Source: Clostridia bacterium
Lineage (GTDB): Bacteria > Bacillota > Clostridia > Oscillospirales > Acutalibacteraceae
Direction of reading: 5' to 3'
Assembly (NCBI GenBank): GCA_017438845.1
Contig: JAFRUO010000021.1
Coordinates: forward strand, 62,001-126,000
DNA length: 64,000 nucleotides
Below are positions 34,650 to 43,284 of the stretch, one piece after another (the stretch's first letter is position 1; every line of letters starts with the position of its first letter). The translations under genes were made by a program, and so were the position numbers. The notes beneath the pieces were generated by a model. That model did not search any database and had not been told where the DNA came from. It saw nothing but the letters and a program-made list of their open reading frames with translations.

Positions 34650-34678
34650 TTGAAATAAATTCTATTTTCCTTTATAAT
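34650..34678 (+). promoter_or_regulatory. promoter of the second large Fe-S flavoprotein
   Basis: TTGAAA (34650-34655), a 17-base spacer and TATAAT (34673-34678). Boxes and spacer length are the same as in the promoter of paralogue 1, pointing to duplication of gene plus promoter or to shared control. Confidence 0.8.
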
Positions 34679-34725
34679 AAAGTAGTTATAGTTTATATGC
34701 AAAAGACAAACAAGGGAGGATCATC

Positions 34726-37644
34726 ATGCCTGAAACCTATGACAAGATGCCGCAAACCAAATCAAAATTTGACGGCGAGTCTAAGAAAAAGAAAAAGTAC
34801 GCAAAGCTCGGCGCAAAAATCACCGACAACGTACCGCACAAGCTTTTCGGGCTTAAAACAACCGACGAAGAATATTGGGGACTTCGTGAAATCCTTAATG
34901 AGGATGAGGTTGACATTGCACTTTCAATGAAACAGCGTAAGTGGTATACCTACGAGGAGCTGTTTGAAAAGAACAAAAAAATGGGCGAGGAAAAGTTCAA
35001 GGAAACTCTTAACCTTTTATGCGTTCACGGCTTCGTGGAATACGACTACGGCGACCATTACGACGACAACGGCCCTATCGAGGGCGCTCCGAAGGAGATT
35101 CGCTACCGCACAAGCTATTTTGTTCCCGGCAGCGCAGAGCTTTTCAACTCCTCGGTTGACCGTATCAAGAAAAACCCGCCCGTTGCAAAGATGTTTGAAA
35201 GGATGACCTTTCTTCCTCTTGAGCACATCACCTCAATGGTGCCGCCCGGAGGCGACGGAATCGGTATGCACGTTATCCCCGTTGAAAAGGAGGTTAACGC
35301 CTGCAGAGAGGCTATGAGCATCGAAAAACTTTCTCATTGGCTTCAGAAATATGACGGTCACCTTTCCGCAGGTATCTGCTCGTGCAGATATTCCCGTGCG
35401 GAAATCGGAGAGGGTTGTACCGACGACGGCGACGACTGGTGCATTCAGGTCGGCGATATGGCTGACTACACCGTTGAAACGGGAAGAGCTCACTACATCA
35501 CCAAGGAAGAGGCTCTTGATATTCTTCAGAAGGCTGAGGACAACGGCTATGTTCATCAGGTTACAAACATCGACGGCTCCGACCACATTTTCGACATCTG
35601 CAACTGCAATGTAAAAATCTGTAACGCTCTGCGTACAGCCTTACTTTTCAACACACCCAACCTGTCCCGAAGCGCTTACACCGCCAATGTAACCAAGGAA
35701 AACTGCGTTGCCTGCGGAAGATGTGTCGAGGTTTGTCCTGCAGGCGCAGTTAAACTCGGACAGAAGCTCTGTCAGAAGGACGGCAGCGAGGTAAAATATC
35801 CCAAGTCGCCCCTTCCCGACAAAATACGTTGGGGCAAGTATGCCTGGGACGAAAATTACAGAGATACCGCACGTGTAAACACTCACAAGACGGGTACCGC
35901 TCCCTGTAAGTCAGCCTGCCCTGCTCATGTGCCGATTCAGGGTTATTTAAAGATGGCTAAGGAAGGCAGATACGACGAGGCGCTTGCACTTATCAAGCTC
36001 GAAAATCCCTTCCCTGCAATCTGCGGACGTGTCTGCAACAAGCGCTGTGAGGACGCCTGCACAAGAGGTACAATCGACAAGGCGGTCGCAATCGACGACG
36101 TAAAGAAATTCCTTGCAGAGCGTGACTTACACGCCGACACAAGATACATTCCGAAAAAGATTACAAAGAGAGTCAGCGGCGAATGGGACCAGAAAATCGC
36201 CATCATCGGCGCAGGCCCTGCAGGTCTTTCCTGTGCCTACTATCTTGCAACCATGGGATACAAGCCCACGGTATTTGAAAAGCATGAAAAGCCCGGCGGT
36301 ATGATGACCTACGGTATTCCTTCATTCAAGCTTGAGAAAGATGTCATTGACGCCGAAATAGACATTATCCGTGAGCTCGGCGTTGAAATAAAATGCGGCG
36401 TTGAAATCGGTAAGGATATAACCATTGACGAGCTTAAAAAGCAGGGTTACGAAGCCTTCTATATTGCAATCGGCTGTCAGGGCGGAAGACTTCCCGGCGT
36501 TCCGAACGACAGCGCAGAGGGCACTGAAATCGCAGTCAGCTTCCTTGAGAAGGCGCTTTCCGATACCGCAAAAGACCTCAGCGGAGACGTTGTTGTTATC
36601 GGCGGCGGTAATGTTGCTATCGACTGTGCAAGAACCGCACACCGCAAGGGTGCCGAGAAGGTTTCAATGTACTGCCTTGAATCAAGAGAAACAATGCCTG
36701 CTTCCCTTGAGGAAATTGCCGAAGCAGAGGAAGAGGACGTTGTAATCAATCCCGGCTGGGGCCCGAAGGAGGTTCTCGTTGACGAGAGCGGAAAGGTCAG
36801 CGGAATAATCTTAATGCGTTGTGTTTCCACACTTGACGAAAACGGAAAATTCTCTCCGAAGTATGACGAAAACGACACCGTTACCGTTCCTGCTTCAAAG
36901 ATAGTTTTCGCTATCGGTCAGGCAATCGAATGGGGCAGGCTGCTCGAGGGCACTCAGGTTACCTTCCATCACGGAAACTACCCCGTTGCCGATTCCTTTA
37001 CATACCAGACAAACGATCCTGCCGTATTTGTAGGCGGAGATGTTTTTACAGGTCCCAAGTTTGTAATTGACGCTATCGGTCAGGGACACGAAGCGGCTGA
37101 ATCGCTTTCAAGATTTGTTTCAAAAAATAACGTTTCGCAGACTCTCGCAAGAGACCGCCGTTATTTCAAGAGCCTTGACAAAGATAATATTGCCATCGAC
37201 TCTTACGATTCCGCTCAAAGACAGGTTCCGCCGATTGACAAGTCCGTTGACTATAAAAACGGCTTTACCGACAACAGGCTCATTTTCACCGAGGAGCAGG
37301 TCAAAACAGAGGCTTCACGTTGCCTTAGCTGCGGCGCAAGTATCGTTGACGAAAACAAGTGTATCGGCTGCGGACTTTGTACAACAAAGTGCGAATTTGA
37401 CGCAATTCATCTTGTAAGAGACCATCCGGACGCCTCCAATATGAGAAGGGCTGAGGACAAGGTAGGCGGACTTGCGGCATACGCCATTCCGAGAGCGTTT
37501 AAGATTCTTATAAACAGCGGCTCCGAGGAAGCTAAAATGATGCGTAAAAAGCGCAAGGAATACAACAAGGCGACCAAGGAGTTCCACAAGACTCATCCGC
37601 ACACAGGTAACGGCGTCGACATTGAGGAAATGATGAAGGACTGA
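34726..37644 (+). CDS. large Fe-S/flavin oxidoreductase with GltD-like core, paralogue 2
   Basis: This 972-residue protein parallels the preceding gene end to end. The N-terminal block is homologous (KITDNVPHKLFG, PPGGDGIGMHVIPVEKEV, HWLQKYDG), with a Cys set CSCRYSRAEIGEGC and CNCNVKICNALR. A 4Fe-4S motif CVACGRCVEVC follows, then CKSACPAHVPIQGYLKMA and VCNKRCEDACTRG, FAD site IAIIGAGPAGLSCAYYL and NAD(P) site VVVIGGGNVAIDCA. It ends with CLSCG...CIGCGLCTTKC and a tail of about 35 residues with a basic stretch (KKRKEYNKATKEFHK). It has its own promoter and is followed 14 bases later by hypA. Divergence in the N-terminal part suggests different partners or substrates. Confidence 0.8.
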   Translation: MPETYDKMPQTKSKFDGESKKKKKYAKLGAKITDNVPHKLFGLKTTDEEYWGLREILNEDEVDIALSMKQRKWYTYEELFEKNKKMGEEKFKETLNLLCVHGFVEYDYGDHYDDNGPIEGAPKEIRYRTSYFVPGSAELFNSSVDRIKKNPPVAKMFERMTFLPLEHITSMVPPGGDGIGMHVIPVEKEVNACREAMSIEKLSHWLQKYDGHLSAGICSCRYSRAEIGEGCTDDGDDWCIQVGDMADYTVETGRAHYITKEEALDILQKAEDNGYVHQVTNIDGSDHIFDICNCNVKICNALRTALLFNTPNLSRSAYTANVTKENCVACGRCVEVCPAGAVKLGQKLCQKDGSEVKYPKSPLPDKIRWGKYAWDENYRDTARVNTHKTGTAPCKSACPAHVPIQGYLKMAKEGRYDEALALIKLENPFPAICGRVCNKRCEDACTRGTIDKAVAIDDVKKFLAERDLHADTRYIPKKITKRVSGEWDQKIAIIGAGPAGLSCAYYLATMGYKPTVFEKHEKPGGMMTYGIPSFKLEKDVIDAEIDIIRELGVEIKCGVEIGKDITIDELKKQGYEAFYIAIGCQGGRLPGVPNDSAEGTEIAVSFLEKALSDTAKDLSGDVVVIGGGNVAIDCARTAHRKGAEKVSMYCLESRETMPASLEEIAEAEEEDVVINPGWGPKEVLVDESGKVSGIILMRCVSTLDENGKFSPKYDENDTVTVPASKIVFAIGQAIEWGRLLEGTQVTFHHGNYPVADSFTYQTNDPAVFVGGDVFTGPKFVIDAIGQGHEAAESLSRFVSKNNVSQTLARDRRYFKSLDKDNIAIDSYDSAQRQVPPIDKSVDYKNGFTDNRLIFTEEQVKTEASRCLSCGASIVDENKCIGCGLCTTKCEFDAIHLVRDHPDASNMRRAEDKVGGLAAYAIPRAFKILINSGSEEAKMMRKKRKEYNKATKEFHKTHPHTGNGVDIEEMMKD

Positions 37645-37658
37645 CGAGGTAAACCGAC

Positions 37659-38024
37659 GTGCATGAAATGGGAATTATACTCAACCTTGCAAAGACCCTT
37701 GACGAAACCGCCGAGGAGCAGCACCTTGCAAACATAAGCAAGGTCACTCTTCAGGTCGGCGAGGTTTCGGGAATTATGACGGATTTGTTCGTTGACTGCT
37801 GGAATTATTTCAAGGGCAGACATGAGCCGTTGAAAAATTCCGAGCTGATTCTTGAAACCATTCCTGCCGTGACCTACTGCTCAAACTGTGAGGGCACCTA
37901 TGAAACGGTCAAATACGGAAAGACCTGCCCGTACTGTCAGAGCGGCGAAACCTGGCTTATCAGGGGCAACGAGTGTATTATCAAGGAAATCGAAGCAGAA
38001 TATGCCGACGAGGCTGAGGAATAA
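37659..38024 (+). CDS. hypA: HypA/HybF-family nickel/zinc metallochaperone
   Basis: This 121-residue protein has the HypA hallmarks: an N-terminal His2 after the start (GTG-His-Glu-Met) for nickel, and a zinc site with Cys74, Cys77, Cys90 and Cys93 (CSNC...CPYC). GTG at 37659 is chosen because it yields the family's MHE start; the later in-frame ATG would lose the nickel ligand. HypA delivers nickel to [NiFe]-hydrogenases or, in some bacteria, urease. Neither is in the window, nor are other hyp genes. Tight linkage (14 bases) to the second large Fe-S flavoprotein is unusual and may mark a metal-dependent partner or simply shared expression. Confidence 0.9.
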   Translation: MHEMGIILNLAKTLDETAEEQHLANISKVTLQVGEVSGIMTDLFVDCWNYFKGRHEPLKNSELILETIPAVTYCSNCEGTYETVKYGKTCPYCQSGETWLIRGNECIIKEIEAEYADEAEE

Positions 38025-38029
38025 ATCTG

Positions 38030-38061
38030 AGCTCCTCCGAAATATCGGGGGAGCTTTTTCT
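38030..38061 (+). terminator. terminator after hypA
   Basis: AGCTCCTCCG (38030-38039) pairs with CGGGGGAGCT (38046-38055, one G-U), followed by TTTTTCTT. Confidence 0.88.
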
Positions 38062-38089
38062 TGACAAAAACCCTTTTTCGTGTTAGAGT
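38061..38089 (+). promoter_or_regulatory. promoter of the riboswitch-P-type ATPase unit
   Basis: TTGACA (38061-38066) and TAGAGT (38084-38089) are separated by 17 bases. Transcription would begin just ahead of the riboswitch. Confidence 0.7.
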
Positions 38090-38097
38090 ATTTACGA

Positions 38098-38230
38098 TAT
38101 ATATGCTCTGAAGGGGAGTAGCTTTTATTTGGCGGTCAACATCATGACGCTTCGCGTCTGGTCGTCAAACCAAAGTAATTTGGCAGCAAGACCTTCGATG
38201 GAATTTAATTCTGTCGAAGGCTTTTTTGTT
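38098..38230 (+). ncRNA. yybP-ykoY (Mn2+-sensing) riboswitch with intrinsic terminator
   Basis: The leader contains the motif-defining AAGGGGAGTAGC (38111-38122), a middle arm with GACGC-ttc-GCGTC and GTCGTCA, and then GGCAGCAAGACC (38182-38193). These are the conserved L1 and L3 pieces of the yybP-ykoY class, which binds Mn2+. The last element overlaps a terminator: CCTTCGA (38192-38198) pairs with TCGAAGG (38214-38220) and is followed by CTTTTTT. This fits the usual design in which Mn2+ binding stabilises the switch and frees downstream transcription. It lies 35 bases before the P-type ATPase start, a known partner of this class. Confidence 0.85.
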
Positions 38231-38264
38231 AACACTCCTCCCCGTTAATTTAAGGAGGCAGATT

Positions 38265-40961
38265 ATGAATTACTATCTTAAATCCGTTGAGGAGAGCTTT
38301 GAGAGCACGGCTTCCTCAGTAAACGGTCTTTCCTCTGCCGAGGCGCAGAAACGCCTTGAGCAAAACGGAAAGAACAAGCTTGCCGAGGGCAAAAAGGATT
38401 CTCTTTTAAAGCGTTTCCTTTCTCAGCTGGCAGACCCGATGATTATAATACTCATCGTTGCGGCTGTCATCAGCGCCGTCACTGCCGCACTCAGCGGCGA
38501 CAAGGGCGGTTATGCCGACGTCGTAATTATTATGGTTGTCGTAATCATCAATGCCGTACTCGGCGTTTATCAGGAGGCAAAGGCTGAAAAGGCTATTGAA
38601 GCGCTTCAGGAAATTGCCGCCGCAACCTCAAAGGTAATCCGTGACGGAAAGCTTATCGACGTTAAGACCGAGGACATCGTAATCGGCGATGTGGTTGTAC
38701 TTGAAGCAGGCGACAGCGTTCCCGCCGACTGCCGTATTTTTGAAAACGCCTCTCTTAAAATCGAGGAAGCGGCGCTTACGGGAGAATCCGTTCCGGTTAA
38801 CAAAACCGCCGACGTCATCTCCGCAGAGGGCGAGGATGAGGTTCCGCTCGGCGACAGGAAAAACATGTGCTACATGGGCTCGAATGTCGTTTACGGCAGA
38901 GGCAAAGCCCTCGTGGTTGCAACGGGTATGGATACCGAAATGGGTAAAATTGCCGACGCTCTTACTCAGGCGGAGGACGAACAGACGCCTCTTCAGATTA
39001 AGCTTAATCAGCTTTCAAAGGTGCTCTCCTTCCTCGTTATCGGCATTTCCGTTTTCGTTTTCGCTTACGATATAATCCGTTCGCTTGTTTTGGGAATTGA
39101 CATAAGCTTTGAGTCAACCCTCGACTTCTTTATGGTAGCCGTTTCACTCGCTGTTGCGGCAATCCCCGAGGGTCTTGCCGCAGTCGTCACTATCGTGCTT
39201 TCAATCGGCGTTACCAAGATGAGTAAGAGGAACGCCGTTATCAGAAAGCTTACGGCGGTTGAAACCCTCGGCTGTACGCAGGTAATCTGCTCGGACAAAA
39301 CCGGCACCCTTACTCAGAACAAAATGACCGTTGTTGAGCACAGAGGAACCGACGAAAAGCTTATTGCCACCGCAATGGCTCTCTGCTGCGACGCTGAGCT
39401 TCAGCAGGACGGCACGGTTAAGGGCGAGCCCACCGAGGCGGCTCTTGTCAATTACGCAAACTCTCTCGGTCTTAAAAAGTATGAGCTTGAGGCAGACACA
39501 CCGAGAGTCGGCGAGGCTCCGTTTGACTCGTCCAGAAAGATGATGTCTACCATACACAAGACTCCCGACGGCTTCGTTCAGTATACAAAGGGAGCGCCCG
39601 ACGTGGTGCTTTCAAGGTGCAGCTATGCTTTGATTGACGGCGAAAAAGTTGAAATGACCGAAAGTATGCGCGGTACAATTGCCGCACAGAACAAGGAAAT
39701 GGCTGACAAGGCGTTGCGCGTGCTTTGCGTTGCAATGAGAAAATATGACGAGCAGCCCTCGAACGACCCCGGCGAGCTTGAAAACGACCTTTGCTACTTA
39801 GGTCTTACTGGTATGATTGACCCCGTACGTCCCGAGGTTGTCGACGCTATCAAGGAATGCCGAACCGCAGGCATCAGACCGATTATGATTACGGGCGACC
39901 ACAAGGACACCGCAGTTGCAATTGCAAAATCACTCGGTATTATCACCGATGACACACAGGCAATTACCGGCTCTGAGCTTAACAAAATCAGCGACGAGGA
40001 GCTTGACACCAAAATCAACGACTTCTCGGTTTACGCACGAGTTCAGCCCGAGCACAAGGTAAGAATAGTTAAGGCATGGAAGAAAAAGGAAATGATTACC
40101 GCCATGACCGGTGACGGAGTAAACGACGCTCCTTCAATCAAAAACGCTGACATCGGCGTGGGCATGGGAATTACCGGCACGGACGTTACCAAAAACGTCG
40201 CCGACATGGTGCTTGCGGACGACAACTTCGCAACAATTGTTTCCGCAGTCGAGGAAGGCAGAAGAATTTACGACAACATCCGTTCCTCAATTCAGTTCCT
40301 GCTTTCGTCAAATCTCTCCGAGGTTCTCTCTATTTTCATTGCAACCATCCTCGGCTTTACACTGTTTGAACCCGTACACCTGCTCTGGATAAACCTTATC
40401 ACCGACTGCTTCCCCGCGCTCGCACTCGGTATGGAAAAGGGCGAAAAGGACATAATGCGCCGTGCTCCGAGGAGCAGTAAGGACGGCATTTTTGCAGGCG
40501 GAATGGGCATCGACTGCGTCTGGCAGGGCGTTATGGTAACCGTGCTCACTATCGCCGCGTACGCCGCAGGTATTTTCCTCGGCGCAAAGGGAGAGGGCAG
40601 ACTTTTAGGCATTGCCGAGCTGTTCTCAATTAACGACGGCATAATTCACCAGAACGGTATGACCATGGCTTTCCTGACCCTTTCAATGTCGGAAATATTC
40701 CACTCGTTCAATATGCGTTCAAGACGTCATTCGATTATAGGAATGGGCTCGATGAACTGGTACCTTCTCGGAGCAATGATACTTTCGCTATTCCTGTCGA
40801 CGGTGGTTATCTATATCCCCTTCCTTGCAAAGGCGTTCGACTTTGCCGAAATTTCACTTGTTGAATACTGCACCTCGCTCGCGATTGCTTTCCTTGTAAT
40901 CCCGATTGTTGAGTGTGTAAAGCTTATTCAGAGAGCGGTCGAAAAAGGCAAAAGCAAATAA
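38265..40961 (+). CDS. P-type cation-transporting ATPase (Ca2+/Mn2+ type), riboswitch-controlled
   Basis: This 898-residue PII-type ATPase has the phosphorylation motif CSDKTGTLTQNKM (Asp344), TGES in the actuator domain (ALTGESVPVNK), nucleotide-binding KGAPDVV, the hinge MTGDGVNDAPSIKNADIGVGMG and about ten membrane segments. Ion-site helices include VAAIPEG (M4) and NLITDCFPALALGME (M6), as in Ca2+ pumps. ATG at 38265 follows AAGGAGG; the longer frame from 38226 would start inside the riboswitch terminator. By sequence alone it is a calcium pump; the Mn2+ riboswitch in its leader argues that it exports Mn2+ (or both), as shown for related riboswitch-controlled pumps. Confidence 0.92.
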   Translation: MNYYLKSVEESFESTASSVNGLSSAEAQKRLEQNGKNKLAEGKKDSLLKRFLSQLADPMIIILIVAAVISAVTAALSGDKGGYADVVIIMVVVIINAVLGVYQEAKAEKAIEALQEIAAATSKVIRDGKLIDVKTEDIVIGDVVVLEAGDSVPADCRIFENASLKIEEAALTGESVPVNKTADVISAEGEDEVPLGDRKNMCYMGSNVVYGRGKALVVATGMDTEMGKIADALTQAEDEQTPLQIKLNQLSKVLSFLVIGISVFVFAYDIIRSLVLGIDISFESTLDFFMVAVSLAVAAIPEGLAAVVTIVLSIGVTKMSKRNAVIRKLTAVETLGCTQVICSDKTGTLTQNKMTVVEHRGTDEKLIATAMALCCDAELQQDGTVKGEPTEAALVNYANSLGLKKYELEADTPRVGEAPFDSSRKMMSTIHKTPDGFVQYTKGAPDVVLSRCSYALIDGEKVEMTESMRGTIAAQNKEMADKALRVLCVAMRKYDEQPSNDPGELENDLCYLGLTGMIDPVRPEVVDAIKECRTAGIRPIMITGDHKDTAVAIAKSLGIITDDTQAITGSELNKISDEELDTKINDFSVYARVQPEHKVRIVKAWKKKEMITAMTGDGVNDAPSIKNADIGVGMGITGTDVTKNVADMVLADDNFATIVSAVEEGRRIYDNIRSSIQFLLSSNLSEVLSIFIATILGFTLFEPVHLLWINLITDCFPALALGMEKGEKDIMRRAPRSSKDGIFAGGMGIDCVWQGVMVTVLTIAAYAAGIFLGAKGEGRLLGIAELFSINDGIIHQNGMTMAFLTLSMSEIFHSFNMRSRRHSIIGMGSMNWYLLGAMILSLFLSTVVIYIPFLAKAFDFAEISLVEYCTSLAIAFLVIPIVECVKLIQRAVEKGKSK

Positions 40962-40969
40962 ATAACAAA

Positions 40970-41000
40970 AAGCCCGGCAGTTATCTGCCGGGCATATTTT
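40970..41000 (+). terminator. first terminator after P-type ATPase
   Basis: GCCCGGCAG (40972-40980) pairs with CTGCCGGGC (40985-40993), loop TTAT, followed by ATATTTT. Confidence 0.85.
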
Positions 41001-41011
41001 CGGACAAAAAA

Positions 41012-41044
41012 AGTCCCGATGCTCTGTGCATCGGGATTTAATTG
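41012..41044 (+). terminator. second tandem hairpin after P-type ATPase
   Basis: TCCCGATGC (41014-41022) pairs with GCATCGGGA (41028-41036), followed by TTTAATT. Between this and the rpsU promoter (41045-41245) is AT-rich DNA in which I see no gene. Confidence 0.75.
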
Positions 41045-41245
41045 GGATTCATGAATAAATAGGATGTTAAGAAGTCCACCACAAACTCCCTAACGGATTG
41101 TCTATATAATATCAACGGATTATTGCAAAGCAAGCACGAAATTGTGAACAAATTGTTAACAATTTCGGCTTTTGGAAAAATTTTTCGCCAAGTTTCTCTC
41201 AAAATAGATATTATTCTGCTTATTGTATAATATTCTTTTTTTCTC

Positions 41246-41274
41246 TTGACATATCAGCTTGTCTGTTGTATAAT
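41246..41274 (+). promoter_or_regulatory. consensus promoter of rpsU
   Basis: TTGACA (41246-41251), a 17-base spacer and TATAAT (41269-41274): a full match to the sigma-A consensus, suiting a ribosomal protein gene. Confidence 0.92.
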
Positions 41275-41308
41275 AATTCACAAATTATGAGCAAAGGGAG
41301 GGGAAATC

Positions 41309-41485
41309 ATGAGCCAGGTTAAGGTTAAGGACAACGAGTCTTTAGAGAGCGCTCTCAGACGCTTTAAGAGACAGACCTCCCGTGACGGAGTTATTCAGGA
41401 GGTTCGCAAAAGAGAGCACTACGAAAAGCCTTCTGTTAAAAGAAAGAAAAAGTCAGAAGCTGCTCGTAAAAGAAAGTACAAATAA
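41309..41485 (+). CDS. rpsU: 30S ribosomal protein S21 (bS21)
   Basis: This 58-residue gene encodes [18 protein letters not shown] and continues through [20 protein letters not shown] to a Lys/Arg-rich tail ending RKRKYK. The sequence is diagnostic for bS21, which sits on the 30S platform near the anti-SD and helps initiation. A strong SD (AAAGGGAGGGG) precedes the ATG, a consensus promoter lies upstream and a terminator follows, so it is transcribed alone. Confidence 0.97.
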   Translation: MSQVKVKDNESLESALRRFKRQTSRDGVIQEVRKREHYEKPSVKRKKKSEAARKRKYK

Positions 41486-41510
41486 AAACTTTGTTGTCTT
41501 TTGACAATGA

Positions 41511-41546
41511 CGAAAAGCGGGCATGTTGTCCGCTTTTTATCTTTTT
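41511..41546 (+). terminator. rpsU terminator
   Basis: AAAAGCGG (41513-41520) pairs with CCGCTTTTT (41530-41538), followed by ATCTTTTTG. Confidence 0.85.
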
Positions 41547-41566
41547 GCTTTTTATGAGGTGAAACT

Positions 41567-42631
41567 ATGATAGATAAGCTAAAAAAGCTTGCGGCCGAAG
41601 CCGACTTCGACGCCGTGCTGATTACTTCCCCCGAAAACAGGTTTTATTTCACGGGCTTTAACTCGTCCGACGGCTTCCTGCTTGCTTGCGCCGATGAGGC
41701 GGTTTTTATTACCGACGGCAGGTACATCGAGGCTGCCGAAAAGACGGTTAAGGGCTGTCGCGTCGTGCTTCAGACAAGAAGCGCGGAGCAGCTCAGGGAT
41801 ATTTTCTCTTCCTTTAATATTTCAACGGTTGCGGTTGAAGCCGACCGAATGACGCTCGGCGAATACAGCCGTTATGCCTCGGCGCTCTCAGGCTTTGAAC
41901 TTATCGCCGACGGAAGCCTTGACAAAAAAATCAACGCCCTTCGCGCCGTAAAGGAGCCGGAGGAGATTGAAAATATTCTCAGCGCTCAGCATATTGCGGA
42001 GCTGGCGTTTGAGCATATCTGCGGCTTTATAAAAGAGGGAAAAACAGAAAAGGAAATACAGCTTGAGCTTGACTTCTATATGCTCAGCCACGGGGCTGAG
42101 GCGCTCTCCTTTGAAACAATCGCCGTAAGCGGCGCAAACGGCTCAATGCCTCACGGCGTTCCGGGTGACAGAAGGGTTCAAAAAGGTGACTTTATAACCA
42201 TGGACTACGGAGCGGTTGTCGACGGCTACCACAGCGATATGACCCGTACCGTTGCGCTCGGCTGCGTCAGTGAAGAGCAGAGACTTGTATACAACACGGT
42301 TTTAAAGGCTCAACAGGCGGCTATCGACGTTATGCTTGAGGGTGTCAGCGGCAAGCAGGCGGACGCCGCAGCGAGAGACGTTATCACCGCCGCAGGCTAC
42401 GGCGAGTATTTTTCTCATTCAACAGGCCACGGCGTAGGCGTTGAAATTCACGAATACCCCTATGTTTCCTACGCCAACGAAAAGCCGCTTTGCGAAGGCA
42501 ATGTAATCACCTCCGAGCCGGGAATATACCTTCCCGGGAAATTCGGAGTGAGAATTGAGGATATGATTCTTGTCGGCAAGGATACCAACAAAAACCTTAC
42601 TAATTGTCCGAAAGAGCTTATAATCCTTTAA
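41567..42631 (+). CDS. M24-family aminopeptidase (Xaa-Pro aminopeptidase/dipeptidase type)
   Basis: This 354-residue metallopeptidase has an N-terminal creatinase-like domain (VLITSPENRFYFTGFNSSDG) and a pita-bread catalytic domain. The dinuclear metal ligands are visible: Asp in TMDYGAVVDGYHSDMTRT (two Asp), His in STGHGVGVEIHE, Glu in SEPGIY and Glu in VRIEDMI. It cleaves an N-terminal residue before proline (PepP/YpdF/PepQ group); which of these cannot be told. It sits directly before efp, the order found in many Firmicutes (yqhT-efp in Bacillus). Confidence 0.93.
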   Translation: MIDKLKKLAAEADFDAVLITSPENRFYFTGFNSSDGFLLACADEAVFITDGRYIEAAEKTVKGCRVVLQTRSAEQLRDIFSSFNISTVAVEADRMTLGEYSRYASALSGFELIADGSLDKKINALRAVKEPEEIENILSAQHIAELAFEHICGFIKEGKTEKEIQLELDFYMLSHGAEALSFETIAVSGANGSMPHGVPGDRRVQKGDFITMDYGAVVDGYHSDMTRTVALGCVSEEQRLVYNTVLKAQQAAIDVMLEGVSGKQADAAARDVITAAGYGEYFSHSTGHGVGVEIHEYPYVSYANEKPLCEGNVITSEPGIYLPGKFGVRIEDMILVGKDTNKNLTNCPKELIIL

Positions 42632-42638
42632 AAAGCAC

Positions 42639-42667
42639 TTGAAAAACACATAAAAATAAGGTATTAT
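42639..42667 (+). promoter_or_regulatory. efp promoter
   Basis: TTGAAA (42639-42644), a 17-base spacer and TATTAT (42662-42667) lie 42 bases before the ATG. Confidence 0.65.
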
Positions 42668-42708
42668 ATATTAAACATTGATATTTGTTATAAATGGAGG
42701 ATAAACTT

Positions 42709-43266
42709 ATGATTTCTGCAGGTGATTTCAGAAACGGCGTAACCTTTGAAGAGGACGGACAGGTTCTTCAGGTTGTTGAGTTTCAGCACGTTAAGCCCGG
42801 TAAAGGCGCCGCTTTTGTAAGAACAAAGACAAAGAACGTACTTACAGGCGCTGTTGTTGAAAAGAGCTACAACCCGACAGCCAAGTTCCCCACCGCCTAT
42901 ATTGAGAGAAAGGATATGGAATACTCCTACTCCGACGGCGACCTTTACTATTTCATGGATCAGGAAACCTATGAAATGACTCCTATCGCCGCAGGCGACC
43001 TTCCCGACAGCTTCAAGTTTGTCAAGGAAAATATGATTTGTAAAATCCTTTCCTACAAGGGCAAGGTTTTCGGTCTTGAGCCGCCTACCTTCGTAGTTCT
43101 TGAAGTTACCAAGACTGAGCCCGGCTTTGCAGGCAACACAGCGACCAACGCTACCAAGCCCGCAACCCTTGAAACCGGCGCCGAGATCAAGGTTCCGCTT
43201 TTCATCAACGAAGGCGAAATGATAAATGTTGACACCAGAACAGGTGAATATATGTCAAGAGCTTAA
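42709..43266 (+). CDS. efp: translation elongation factor P
   Basis: This 185-residue factor stimulates peptide bond formation at polyproline stretches. ATG at 42709 (SD TGGAGG) gives the canonical start [10 protein letters not shown]; the five extra residues of the longer frame are not supported. The loop that carries the modified residue reads [13 protein letters not shown], with Lys at the tip. EF-P domains follow in normal order ([69 protein letters not shown]). It is followed 18 bases later by the CD1247-like gene. Confidence 0.97.
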   Translation: MISAGDFRNGVTFEEDGQVLQVVEFQHVKPGKGAAFVRTKTKNVLTGAVVEKSYNPTAKFPTAYIERKDMEYSYSDGDLYYFMDQETYEMTPIAAGDLPDSFKFVKENMICKILSYKGKVFGLEPPTFVVLEVTKTEPGFAGNTATNATKPATLETGAEIKVPLFINEGEMINVDTRTGEYMSRA

Positions 43267-43284
43267 AGCTAAAGGAGGTAAAGT

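Noticed and set aside
31775..37644. The two large flavoproteins read as NfnAB-type transhydrogenase with the gene at 30393
   Set aside because: The 30393 reductase has a plant-type ferredoxin motif, not the NfnA/PyrK-type 2Fe-2S motif, and the large proteins carry an extra 320-residue Fe-S module. A bifurcating role remains possible but not as Nfn.
37659..38024. hypA taken as evidence of a hydrogenase locus here
   Set aside because: No hydrogenase subunits or other hyp genes are in the window, so only the HypA-family protein itself is claimed.
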